The notes: generated from the letters alone by a model not told the origin. Shown: positions 1 to 6,506, numbered from the stretch's first letter. The stretch is DNA of 9,080 nt from DASRHY01 sp046765875 (GCA_046765875.1 JBKPSJ010000131.1:1-9080); one strand, 5' to 3'. A program made the numbers and translations.

Positions 1-128
1 GTCTCGATCCGTTTGAGCTGCGCCGTCAGGCTCGGCTGGCTCACCTTCAGCGAGCGCGCCGCCCGCCCGACACTTCCGGACTCGGCGACCAGGACCACGA
101 CCCGAAGGTGGCGCAGCTCGACGTTCAT
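1..128 (-). CDS. LysR-type transcriptional regulator, N-terminal part (runs off left edge)
   Basis: The reverse strand encodes 42 codons from ATG at 128 to the window edge, beginning MNVELRHLRVVVLVAESGSV and continuing into GRAARSLKVSQPSLTAQLKR. This is the winged helix-turn-helix start of LysR-type regulators: the 'elRhLr..v.vaesGSvgrAA..L.vsQPSLt.Qikr.E' pattern, with the recognition helix around residues 29-40. LysR proteins are cytoplasmic tetrameric DNA-binding regulators with a C-terminal co-inducer domain, which is not in the window. An in-frame ATG at 152 would add eight residues (MGRLRFRR); the family usually begins at the 128 start, and neither start has a good ribosome binding site. 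The gene lies downstream of the ABC exporter in the same direction, 106 bp away, with a palindromic T-N11-A box between them. Its target and effector cannot be told from this fragment. Confidence 0.88.
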   Translation of the reverse strand, partial: MNVELRHLRVVVLVAESGSVGRAARSLKVSQPSLTAQLKRIE

Positions 129-181
129 GCGCCGAAACCGTAGTCGACCCATCTGACGGGAAGCACGGTCAGAGCATTGCG

Positions 182-196
182 GTTCTATTACAGAAC
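182..196. promoter_or_regulatory. Candidate LysR-type operator (T-N11-A palindrome)
   Basis: The sequence GTTCT-ATTAC-AGAAC is a perfect interrupted palindrome (5-bp arms, 5-nt centre) that contains TTCTATTACAGAA, matching the T-N11-A consensus of LysR-type operators. It lies 54-68 bp upstream of the LysR start codon, the usual place for an autoregulatory site. On the minus strand an AT-rich TAATAG overlaps it and could be part of a promoter for the LysR gene, but no convincing -35 box is visible. Binding is inferred from pattern and position. Confidence 0.5.
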
Positions 197-197
197 G

Positions 198-215
198 CGG
201 CGTAGCGTAACGCCG
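198..215 (-). terminator. Small hairpin after the ABC exporter operon
   Basis: Inverted repeat CGGCGT-n6-ACGCCG with 6-bp arms, 20 bp past the permease stop codon and before the LysR gene. It could end exporter transcription, but no T-tract follows on either strand. It might equally be part of the LysR control region, since it is only 1 bp away from the T-N11-A box. Confidence 0.25.
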
Positions 216-234
216 TCGCCTCAGCCGCGATGTT

Positions 235-1413
235 CTAGTCTTCCTTCTGGGCCAGAACCTCGCGGTACCGCATCCGCCGGCCGGTCTGCAGCAACGTCCG
301 CTCGTACAGCCTGGCGCCCAGGGCAACGAATCCCGCGGTCGCCGCGAGCAGGATCAGGATCGACACCAGCGGCTGCCAGACAGGTATGTCGTGAGCGAGC
401 ATACGGGCGGGCATCGCCATCGACGACGCGATCGGTACGAACGACGCGACGGTCTTGGCCTGCTCCCCCGCGAACACCGCGAAGAAGAACGGCACCATCA
501 AGATGACCTGTCCCGGAAGCGTCGTCGACTGCAGATCCTCCTGCCGGGTGGCGATCGAGCCGGCCACCGCCCACAGCCCGGCCAGTGCGACGAACCCGAG
601 CACGAAGTACACCGCGAACCACCCGCTGACCGGCGCGATCACACCGAGCAACTGGTCCTGCCCTGTGGCCGCGAGCAGCAACACCGCGGCGATACCCATC
701 ACCAGGATCTGACCGAGCGCGAGGATCGTGTTTCCCAGGATCTTGCCCCACAGCAACGACCGGATCGGTACCGCCGCGGCGAGGATCTCGACGACCCGGC
801 TCTCCTTCTCCTGTACAACGCTCTGGGCGATCATCATCCCGAAACCGAGCGCCGTCACGTAGAACACGACGGCCAGCCCGATGCTGCCGAAGTCCGCCAC
901 CAGCGCCGGGATCGGACCGGGATCGAGCAGCCGGTCGCCGAGCGTGGCGCCCTCCAGCAACTGCTCGGGTGTCAATCCCGTCGTCGCAGCGTTGCGCTCG
1001 GTGCGCTCGGCCATCAACGCCTCGCGCAGGTTCGACTTCGTACCCTCGTCGAGCCGGTTGTTCCCGATCATCTGGTACCCGTCGCCGCTGGGCAGCAGCG
1101 CCGCCGACGCGTCGCCGTCACGGACGACCTGCTCCGCCTCCGGTACGGAGGACACCCGCCGGACCTCGTACGTCTGACCACCCGCCGTACGGTCCGCCCG
1201 TTGCACGACGGCGGCGCCGAGATCGTCGGTCACGGCGATCGTGTCCGCGTCCTTGCTGCCGTTGATCAGCGACGGGATCAGCACCGAGGCAATCACGATC
1301 AGCAGCAGGAACACGGTCGAGCCGAGGAACGTCTTGTCCCGCACCTTCACGGTGATCTCGCGCTCGGCGACCAGCCACCAGTCGGGCTCGGGCCGCGTGT
1401 TCTGGTCGCTCAT
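235..1413 (-). CDS. ABC-2 type exporter permease (NatB/YhaP-like)
   Basis: The 392-residue product is an integral membrane subunit of an ABC exporter that works with the ATPase encoded just upstream. One membrane segment lies near residues 31-49, followed by a large hydrophilic domain (about 50-170) expected outside the membrane. A C-terminal block of about five further segments follows (roughly 175-197, 226-249, 262-287, 301-316 and 345-366). The motif EKESRVVEILAAAVP (202-216), just after the second segment, is the cytoplasmic coupling sequence typical of the NatB/YhaP branch of ABC-2 permeases. The ATG overlaps the ATPase stop codon as ATGA, so translation is probably coupled; a weak GAGG lies 10 nt upstream. 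Relatives export sodium, antibiotics or unknown compounds, so the substrate here is unknown. Family assignment is secure; function beyond export is not. Confidence 0.9.
   Translation of the reverse strand: MSDQNTRPEPDWWLVAEREITVKVRDKTFLGSTVFLLLIVIASVLIPSLINGSKDADTIAVTDDLGAAVVQRADRTAGGQTYEVRRVSSVPEAEQVVRDGDASAALLPSGDGYQMIGNNRLDEGTKSNLREALMAERTERNAATTGLTPEQLLEGATLGDRLLDPGPIPALVADFGSIGLAVVFYVTALGFGMMIAQSVVQEKESRVVEILAAAVPIRSLLWGKILGNTILALGQILVMGIAAVLLLAATGQDQLLGVIAPVSGWFAVYFVLGFVALAGLWAVAGSIATRQEDLQSTTLPGQVILMVPFFFAVFAGEQAKTVASFVPIASSMAMPARMLAHDIPVWQPLVSILILLAATAGFVALGARLYERTLLQTGRRMRYREVLAQKED
245..257. promoter_or_regulatory. Second TTCT-N5-AGAA palindrome inside the permease 3' end
   Basis: TTCTGG-G-CCAGAA is a perfect 13-nt palindrome with the same TTCT-N5-AGAA outline as the box at 183-195. 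The centres are 62 bp apart, close to six helical turns. LysR-type regulators often contact a recognition site and an activation site. This copy is inside codons for the last residues of the permease (LAQKE), so chance is a real alternative. Confidence 0.3.
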
Positions 1414-2300
1414 CGGCTGGTGGCCTCGCGGAAGATGTCGCTCAGCGCGGGCCGGACCGGCGCGAGTTCGCGTACCGGTCCGCGGTCGAGTGCGGCGCGC
1501 AGCAAGTCCTGCTCCCGGCCGGGTACGCCGACGTCGACGAGCGCAGCACTCCCGTCGACGTCCTTGACCGTCAAGCCCGGGAGGTCGCGCAGCCAGCCGG
1601 CGTCACCGTCCGCGCCGAGCACGATCCGGTACAACGTGCCGTCGTGACCGCGCAGGTCGTCGACCGCACCGGACGCCACCACCCGGCCCTTCGACATCAC
1701 CACCAGGTCGTCGCACAAGCGCTCGACCAGCTCGAGCTGGTGGCTGGAGAACAGCACCGGTACGTCGGCGCCGACCTCCTCGCGGAGCAGGTCCGTCATA
1801 GCGTCGACGGCGGACGGGTCGAGCCCGCTGAACGGCTCATCCAGCACCAGCGCGATGGGTTCGTGGACCAGCGCGGCGGCGATCTGCACCCGCTGCTGGT
1901 TGCCCAACGACAACGTTTCCAGCACATCGTCGGCTCGCTCGGCCAGCCCCAACCGCTCGATCAGTTCGGCGGCGCGCCTGCCGGCCGTGTCCGTGTCGAG
2001 TCCGTGCAGCCGTCCGAAGAACACCAGTTGCTCGCGAATCCGCATCTTCGGATAGAGGCCGCGCTCCTCGGGCATGTAGCCGAAGCGGCGGCGTACCTCC
2101 CGGGTCAGCGGGGCGTCCTGCCAGCGCACCTCACCGGCGGTCGGCGCGAGGACGCCGAGGATGATCCGCATCGTGGTCGTCTTGCCGGCGCCGTTCGCGC
2201 CGACGAACCCGGTCAGCCGGCCGGGGGCCACGTCGAAGCCGACGTCCTCGAGGGCGAGGGTGTCGCCGAACCGCCGGGTCAGCCCGGACACGGTCAACAT
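1410..2300 (-). CDS. ABC transporter ATP-binding protein (NatA-like, DUF4162-type C-terminus)
   Basis: This 296-residue cytoplasmic ATPase powers the neighbouring ABC-2 permease. Visible motifs: Walker A GANGAGKTT (34-42); the Q-loop region GYMPEERGLYPKM (74-86), typical of NatA-like exporters; a signature LSLGNQQ (130-136) in place of LSGGQ; Walker B IALVLDEP (149-156); D-loop SGLDP (158-162); and the switch His in SSHQ (187). Residues after about 210 form the extra C-terminal domain seen in this subfamily (DUF4162-like). I chose the ATG at 2300 because AGAAGGA lies 8 nt upstream and MLTVSGLTRRFG is the usual beginning. The frame stays open to an ATG at 2432, but that extension is low-complexity and overlaps the likely promoter. 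The gene overlaps the permease gene by 4 bp, forming a two-gene operon. Confidence 0.93.
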   Translation of the reverse strand: MLTVSGLTRRFGDTLALEDVGFDVAPGRLTGFVGANGAGKTTTMRIILGVLAPTAGEVRWQDAPLTREVRRRFGYMPEERGLYPKMRIREQLVFFGRLHGLDTDTAGRRAAELIERLGLAERADDVLETLSLGNQQRVQIAAALVHEPIALVLDEPFSGLDPSAVDAMTDLLREEVGADVPVLFSSHQLELVERLCDDLVVMSKGRVVASGAVDDLRGHDGTLYRIVLGADGDAGWLRDLPGLTVKDVDGSAALVDVGVPGREQDLLRAALDRGPVRELAPVRPALSDIFREATSR

Positions 2301-2370
2301 GTCATCGTCCTTCTGCTCAGGGGCGCGGACGACGGGCCCGCTGGCGCCGGGGGGCGTGGCGCGTACCCCA

Positions 2371-2399
2371 AAGCTAGGCACGCCATCCGCCCGCTTGAA
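2371..2399 (-). promoter_or_regulatory. Candidate promoter of the ABC exporter operon
   Basis: On the minus strand TTCAAG (2399-2394) and TAGCTT (2376-2371) are separated by 17 nt, the ideal sigma-70 spacing. TAGCTT fits the actinobacterial TAnnnT -10 box well; the -35 box matches only partly (TTnA). Transcription would start near 2364, giving a leader of about 65 nt before the ATPase ATG at 2300 and its AAGGA ribosome binding site. This is the only stretch in the gap with a clear -10 box at the right distance. Confidence 0.4.
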
Positions 2400-2415
2400 T
2401 CGGTCCACGGAGTGA

Positions 2416-2440
2416 TCCGCCCGGTCCCCCACCCGGCGGA
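2416..2440 (-). terminator. Hairpin between the two-component genes and the ABC operon
   Basis: Plus-strand arms TCCGCCCGGT and ACCCGGCGGA pair over 10 bp with one mismatch around a five-base loop of C. The stem starts 7 bp beyond the stop of the PIN remnant, and 141 bp beyond the response-regulator stop, so it could end the two-component transcript. There is no T-tract, which is common for terminators in high-GC actinobacteria. It suggests that the exporter operon is transcribed separately. Confidence 0.4.
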
Positions 2441-2446
2441 CCCGCC

Positions 2447-2584
2447 CTATACCCCAGTCACCACAGCCTTCACCCGCCTGGCATCCAGCAACCGCCCGAT
2501 ATCCCCCGGATCACTCGTCAACACGTGATCGCCCTGTGAGGTCAGCCACGCGACATGCGCATCGACGACGTCCGTGGCGATCAA
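2447..2584 (-). pseudogene. C-terminal remnant of a PIN-domain (VapC-like) toxin gene
   Basis: Directly after the response-regulator stop, the minus strand reads, in another frame, about 45 codons ending at TAG (2449-2447). The product includes IATDVVDAHVAWL, then GDHVLTSDPGDI, then GRLLDARRVKAVV. This matches the C-terminal third of actinobacterial PIN-domain proteins: 'TsDVVDAHva' carries the third catalytic acidic residue, and 'VlTSDPdDi..L' the fourth position and the last strand. The N-terminal two thirds, with the first catalytic Asp, are missing, because the sequence upstream is response-regulator coding DNA. No start codon with a ribosome binding site is visible and no antitoxin gene is present. 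PIN toxins are Mg-dependent RNases; this piece cannot be active. Family identity rests on remembered motifs, without a database search. Confidence 0.68.
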
Positions 2585-3258
2585 GGGCCAGGAGTCGGGT
2601 CGTCGCCGGGGACTACGAGGCCGCATTCGTAGGCGAAGACGACTGCTTGTACGCGGTCGCGGATGCCGAGTTTGAGCAGGACGCGGGAGACGTGGGTCTT
2701 GACGGTGGCCTCACCGACGTACAGCTGATTGGCGATCTCCGTGTTGGTCAGGCCGCGTGCGATAAGCCCGAGCACCTCGCGCTCGCGGTCGGTGAGCTGG
2801 GCCAGCAGATCGGGGCGATAGACCCGCTCCCCCGAACCGGCGAACCGCTGGATCACCCGCCGGGTCACCTCCGGCGCCAGCAGCGCATGCCCGGAATGGA
2901 CGACCCGGATGGCCTCGACCAGATCCTCCGGTGCGGTGTTCTTGAGCAGGAACCCGCTCGCTCCCGCGCCGAGGGACTCGAACAGGTAGTCGTCGCGGTC
3001 GAAGGTGGTCAGGATGACCACCCTGCCCGCGTTGGCGGCGACGATCTGCTGGGTCGCGGCGATCCCGTCCATACCGGGCATCTGTACGTCCATCAGCACG
3101 ACGTCGGGCCGGAGCTCACAAGCGAGCTTGAGCGTCTTGGCGCCGTCGGACGCCTCGCCCACCACCTCGATGTCCGGCTCGACCGAGAGGATCATCCGGA
3201 ACCCGGCCCGGACCAGATCCTGATCGTCGACCAGAAGAACCCTCATCGTGTCCGTCAC
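2581..3258 (-). CDS. NarL/LuxR-family two-component response regulator
   Basis: The product is a 225-residue DNA-binding regulator and the partner of the kinase encoded upstream. The receiver domain (about 5-122) shows the acidic pair DD (11-12), the phosphoacceptor Asp57 in VVLMDVQMPGMDG, Thr84/Thr85 and Lys106 (LLKN). A LuxR-type helix-turn-helix follows at about 155-212 (LTDREREVLGLIARGLTN, then EATVKTHVSRVL). I chose the GTG at 3258 because GGAGGAG lies 5 nt upstream and it overlaps the kinase stop as GTGA, implying coupled translation; an ATG four codons in (3246) has no ribosome binding site. Phosphorylated, it would dimerise and bind promoters; the downstream ABC operon is the obvious candidate target, by proximity only. 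The stop codon lies exactly where the PIN remnant begins. Confidence 0.93.
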   Translation of the reverse strand: MTDTMRVLLVDDQDLVRAGFRMILSVEPDIEVVGEASDGAKTLKLACELRPDVVLMDVQMPGMDGIAATQQIVAANAGRVVILTTFDRDDYLFESLGAGASGFLLKNTAPEDLVEAIRVVHSGHALLAPEVTRRVIQRFAGSGERVYRPDLLAQLTDREREVLGLIARGLTNTEIANQLYVGEATVKTHVSRVLLKLGIRDRVQAVVFAYECGLVVPGDDPTPGP

Positions 3259-4571
3259 GCCATCTCCTCCAGCGGGAATCGCGCCCGGACCCGGAACCCG
3301 CCGACCGGGCGCGGGCCGATCTCGGTCTCGCCGCCGTGCAGGGCGACCCGTTCGCGGATCCCGACATGACCCAGGCCACTGCCCTTCGGCGCGTTGTTCG
3401 GCCGGCCGTCGTCGATCACCTCGACCTCGACCGCACCGCATTCGCCGGCGTGGTCCGCGGACGGGGTCACGTACCGCAGCGTCACCTGGCCGGTTCGTGC
3501 GGTCGAGTGCCGGCGGATGTTGGTGAGCGCCTCCTGCGTCACGCGGTACAGCGAGATCGACACGGTCTGCGGTACCTCGCGCGGCCGCCCGATCTCGCGG
3601 TACGTGAGCTGCAGGCTGTCACCGCTGGCGGAGCTGAGCTCACGGACCAGGTCGGGCAACTGGCGTACACCGGCCTGCGGGGCCCGGTCCGGCCGGGTCT
3701 CGTCGCCGTCGGCGGTCCGCAACGTCCCGAGCAGCGAACGCATCTCGGTCACCGCGCGCCGGCTGGACTCCTCGATCACCGAGAGCGCGGCCTTGCTCGC
3801 CTCCGGATCGTGGTCGATCACCCGCCTCGCGCCGCCGGCCTGTACGCCGATGCTGCTGATGTGATGCGCGACGACGTCATGCAGCTCGCGGGAGATGCGC
3901 AGCCGCTCGTCCACCACGGCGCGCCGGGAGTTCTCCTCCTGCTGCTCGGCGAGCTCGGCGGCCTGGCGTTCCAACTCGTCGCGCTGCCGGGCGTTGCCCC
4001 ACGCGGTACGACCCCAGACCAGCGCGCCGACGAAGTACGCGATGTTGATACCCGTGTTCAGCACGACGTACGAGACGTTCGGCGACAGCAAGGCGTCGGT
4101 GCTGCCCTGGATAGCGTCGGCGTGGACTGCCTTCACGAACCCGTACGCCATCCAGCTGAACATCCCGACCACGATGACGCCGGTGACCACGAGCAGGTGC
4201 TGGCGATGCCGGGCCCAGGCGTGGGCGGTATAGATCGAGATGAACAGGTCGGCCTGGACGAACAGGTTGCTCGTCACCTCGATCTCGTGCCGCCGGCCGC
4301 CGAGGAAGAACAGGAGCGCGACCGCGATCATGACGCTGATCGGGTACAGCCGCCGTACGCACAGCGGCAGCGCGATGACGGCTGACCAGACATACACCTC
4401 GACACCGCCGATGCCGAGGTCCTTCACCATGCCAAGGGCCCGGCCGAGCTCGGTGCCGAACAGGCCGCCGATCGCCATCGCCACCCCGACGGCGACATCA
4501 CGCCACAGCGCGGCCGCCGGCGGCCGGGGACGCCGGTACACCGTCGCCGCCTCGCCAACCGCAGTGACCAC
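3255..4571 (-). CDS. Membrane-bound sensor histidine kinase (NarL-partner type, HisKA_3)
   Basis: This 438-residue kinase senses an unknown signal and phosphorylates the regulator encoded next. The N-terminal half has several hydrophobic stretches (about 26-42, 58-72, 78-92, 103-118, 125-145 and 166-187) with no large external domain, as in DesK/LiaS-like sensors that detect membrane or intramembrane cues. A likely coiled coil (190-222) leads to the HisKA_3 dimerisation helix, with phosphoacceptor His231 in ISRELHDVVAHHISSIGVQAG (about 226-246). The ATPase domain shows the N-box around Asn351 (RVTQEALTNIRRHS) and the G-box DDGRPNNAPKGSGLGHVGI (387-405). I place the start at GTG 4571: the frame is open to an ATG at 4655, but that extension looks unlike kinase sequence. 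No Shine-Dalgarno precedes GTG 4571; a TACCCT box 6 nt upstream suggests a leaderless mRNA. Confidence 0.9.
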   Translation of the reverse strand: MVTAVGEAATVYRRPRPPAAALWRDVAVGVAMAIGGLFGTELGRALGMVKDLGIGGVEVYVWSAVIALPLCVRRLYPISVMIAVALLFFLGGRRHEIEVTSNLFVQADLFISIYTAHAWARHRQHLLVVTGVIVVGMFSWMAYGFVKAVHADAIQGSTDALLSPNVSYVVLNTGINIAYFVGALVWGRTAWGNARQRDELERQAAELAEQQEENSRRAVVDERLRISRELHDVVAHHISSIGVQAGGARRVIDHDPEASKAALSVIEESSRRAVTEMRSLLGTLRTADGDETRPDRAPQAGVRQLPDLVRELSSASGDSLQLTYREIGRPREVPQTVSISLYRVTQEALTNIRRHSTARTGQVTLRYVTPSADHAGECGAVEVEVIDDGRPNNAPKGSGLGHVGIRERVALHGGETEIGPRPVGGFRVRARFPLEEMA

Positions 4572-4572
4572 G

Positions 4573-4752
4573 CTAGGAGGGTAGCGCTCCGGACAGGGCG
4601 AACCAGTTGTCCATCCGCGGCTTCGAATCCGCCCGCTGCCCGTCCCGCAGAACACGGCTCACCCGGAAGTCGTCCCAGCGCACCTGATCCAGTACCCATC
4701 GCCAGGCGGCATCGGCGACGTCCCCATACCTGTCCGGACCGCTCCCACCCAC
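4573..4752 (-). pseudogene. Short frame before the kinase gene, possibly a LanC-like 5' remnant
   Basis: On the minus strand, from a GTG at 4752, a 59-codon frame contains RYGDVADAAWRWVLDQVRWDD and then a less familiar tail ending NWFALSGALPS and TAG (4575-4573), one base before the kinase GTG. Third codon positions are mostly G or C, so it looks coding. From memory, the first part resembles the N-terminus of actinobacterial LanC-like (lanthionine synthetase C family) proteins, where the text continues 'DDGPW'; here it breaks off after WDD. I therefore suspect the 5' scrap of a lost gene. It could also be a real small protein made before the kinase, or chance. No ribosome binding site is visible. 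Confidence 0.3.
4578..4583 (-). promoter_or_regulatory. Candidate -10 box for a leaderless kinase mRNA
   Basis: TACCCT on the minus strand ends 6 nt before the GTG at 4571, so transcription would begin at or next to the start codon. No Shine-Dalgarno is present (the nearby CCTCCT has the wrong polarity). No clear -35 element is visible. A TAnnnT box 6-7 nt before the start codon is the known signature of leaderless genes in actinobacteria. Confidence 0.35.
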
Positions 4753-4810
4753 CGACCGATCATGACATCCGCGGTCCGGAGCAACCGGCGGGAGGCGTTC
4801 GGTGAGCGCG

Positions 4811-4816
4811 TAGGCT
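4811..4816 (+). promoter_or_regulatory. Candidate -10 box for leaderless lipA mRNA
   Basis: TAGGCT lies 7 nt before the lipA GTG at 4824, the spacing expected if transcription starts on the start codon. The only purine-rich stretch (GAGGG, 4817-4821) is 2 nt from the GTG, too close to act as a normal ribosome binding site. No good -35 box is visible. The 252-bp gap to the kinase start must hold both divergent promoters. Confidence 0.4.
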
Positions 4817-4823
4817 GAGGGTT

Positions 4824-5750
4824 GTGACTATTGCCCCAGAGGGACGGAAACTTCTCCGACTCGAGGTGCGCAACGCGGAGACCCCGATCGAGCGCAAACC
4901 CGAGTGGATCAAGACCCGCGCCAGGATGGGTCCTGAATATAAGAAGCTGCAGCACCTGGTGAAGTCAGAGCAGTTGCACACGGTCTGCCAGGAGGCCGGC
5001 TGCCCGAACATCTTCGAATGCTGGGAGGACCGCGAGGCGACCTTCCTGATCGGCGGAGACCAGTGCACCAGGCGCTGCGACTTCTGCCAGATCGACACCG
5101 GCAAGCCGCAGCCGCTGGACCGCGACGAGCCGCACCGGGTGGCCGAGTCGGTGCACACGATGGGCCTGCGGTACGCGACCGTCACCGGTGTCGCGCGCGA
5201 CGACCTGGCCGACGGCGGCGCCTGGCTGTACGCAGAGACGATCCGGCAGATCCACGAGCTCAACCCGGACACCGGGGTGGAGATGCTCGCGCCGGACTTC
5301 AACGCCGTACCGGAACTGCTGGCCGAGGTCTTCGCCAGCCGGCCGGAGGTGTTCGCGCACAACATCGAGACGGTGCCTCGGATCTTCCGCCGGATCCGGC
5401 CAGGCTTCCGCTACGGGCGGTCGCTGGACGTGATCCGGCAGGCCCGCGCGGCGGGCCTGGTCACCAAGTCGAACCTGATCCTCGGCATGGGCGAGACCCG
5501 CGACGAGATCTCCTGCGCGCTGCGTGACCTGTACGACGCGGGATGTGAGATCGTCACCATTACGCAATACCTTCGGCCCTCCGTACGGCACCACCCGGTG
5601 GAGCGCTGGGTGAAGCCGGAGGAGTTCGTCGAACTGAAGGACGAGGCGGACCGGATCGGGTTCGCGGGGGTGATGTCGGGGCCGCTGGTGCGGTCGTCGT
5701 ACCGGGCCGGCCGGCTGTACCGGCAGGCGATGGACTCCCGCGCCGCCTGA
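4824..5750 (+). CDS. lipA: Lipoyl synthase
   Basis: LipA is a radical-SAM enzyme that inserts two sulfur atoms at C6 and C8 of octanoyl groups carried on lipoyl domains or GcvH, completing the lipoyl cofactor of pyruvate and 2-oxoglutarate dehydrogenases and the glycine cleavage system. The 308 residues are normal for the family. The auxiliary cluster that donates sulfur is bound by Cys55, Cys60 and Cys66 (CX4CX5C in TVCQEAGCPNIFECWE). The radical-SAM cluster is bound by Cys81, Cys85 and Cys88 (CTRRCDFC). The C-terminal RSSYRAG (290-296) supplies the conserved Ser ligand. GTG at 4824 is chosen because it gives the usual N-terminus (VTIAPEGRKLLRLEVRNAET) and lies 7 nt after a TAGGCT box. The octanoyltransferase gene lipB, which usually precedes lipA in actinobacteria, is not adjacent here. 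Confidence 0.98.
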   Translation: MTIAPEGRKLLRLEVRNAETPIERKPEWIKTRARMGPEYKKLQHLVKSEQLHTVCQEAGCPNIFECWEDREATFLIGGDQCTRRCDFCQIDTGKPQPLDRDEPHRVAESVHTMGLRYATVTGVARDDLADGGAWLYAETIRQIHELNPDTGVEMLAPDFNAVPELLAEVFASRPEVFAHNIETVPRIFRRIRPGFRYGRSLDVIRQARAAGLVTKSNLILGMGETRDEISCALRDLYDAGCEIVTITQYLRPSVRHHPVERWVKPEEFVELKDEADRIGFAGVMSGPLVRSSYRAGRLYRQAMDSRAA

Positions 5751-5810
5751 TCGGGTAGAACCTGACCGGGAAGCAACTGTACGAGCGAGATCCACGGAGA
5801 AAGCGGCGGA

Positions 5811-6506
5811 ATGGCGAAGAAGGACGCGGCGGAGAAGAAGCAAGGCAGGCTCAAGCAGATCCTGGCCGCCTACCGGATGACGGCCAAGCAGGACAAGAAG
5901 ATCGGCTGGGTGCTGCTCGGCGTCTTCTTAGGCATCGCGGCGATCTTCGCGGCGCTGGCTATCTTCGTCGGGCCCTGGTTCATCTGGACCGTGCTCGGGA
6001 TCCCAGTCGCGATGCTCGCGACGACGGTGGTGTTCGGCCGCCGGGTGGAGCGCGCCGCGTACAAGCAGATCGAGGGCCAGACGGGTGCGGCGGCCTCGGC
6101 GCTGCAGACGCTGCGCCGCGGCTGGACTGTCTCGCCGGCGATCGCGGTCACCAAGAACGCCGACATCGTGCACCGGGTGGTCGGGCGGCCGGGCATCGTC
6201 CTGGTCGGCGAGGGCCAGCCGAGCCGGGTCAAGAACCTGCTCGCGGCCGAGCGCAAGAAGCACGAGCGGGTCGCGGGCGGTGCCCCGGTGACGGTGATCG
6301 TCGCCGGTGACGGCGACGGCGAGATCGGCATCCGCAAGCTGTCCAAGCATGTGATGAAGTTGCCGCCGGTGCTGCAGCCGTCGGAGATCACCGACCTGCT
6401 GGCCCGGCTCAAGGCGCTCGATGCCGTCCGGCCGCAGGTGCCGATGCCGAAGGGTCCGATCCCGACGTCGATGAGGGGTGTCCGGCAGGCGATGAAGGGT
6501 CGATGA
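5811..6506 (+). CDS. DUF4191 membrane protein (Rv2219-like)
   Basis: This 231-residue protein of unknown function belongs to the family found beside lipA in most actinobacteria. It has a Lys-rich start (MAKKDAAEKKQGRLKQILAA), a hydrophobic hairpin of two membrane segments (about 32-51 and 54-75), then a basic cytoplasmic domain. That domain contains RRGWTVSPAIAV and IVHRVVGRPGIVLVGEG (about 119-135), the most recognisable parts of the family. The gene starts 60 bp after lipA; GGAG lies 11 nt before the ATG (5796-5799). Co-transcription with lipA is likely. Its stop overlaps the next gene's start as ATGA, tying it to the fatty-acid methyltransferase. A membrane-lipid role would fit, but that is only context. 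Confidence 0.9.
   Translation: MAKKDAAEKKQGRLKQILAAYRMTAKQDKKIGWVLLGVFLGIAAIFAALAIFVGPWFIWTVLGIPVAMLATTVVFGRRVERAAYKQIEGQTGAAASALQTLRRGWTVSPAIAVTKNADIVHRVVGRPGIVLVGEGQPSRVKNLLAAERKKHERVAGGAPVTVIVAGDGDGEIGIRKLSKHVMKLPPVLQPSEITDLLARLKALDAVRPQVPMPKGPIPTSMRGVRQAMKGR

Noticed and set aside
2301..2432. 44-residue N-terminal extension of the ABC ATPase from the ATG at 2432
   Set aside because: The extension does not look like ATPase sequence, it covers the promoter candidate, and the ATG at 2300 has a good ribosome binding site and the normal family start.
2411..2584. Intact toxin-antitoxin system
   Set aside because: Only the C-terminal part of a PIN domain is present and there is no antitoxin frame, so it cannot be functional.
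391..4385. Series of long plus-strand frames opposite the ABC, regulator and kinase genes
   Set aside because: The products are Arg/His/Gln-rich without motifs, while the minus strand has complete, motif-bearing proteins. They are reading-frame shadows.
4572..4655. Kinase start at the upstream ATG (4655)
   Set aside because: The extra 28 residues resemble nothing in kinases and overlap the -10 candidate and another coding-like frame.
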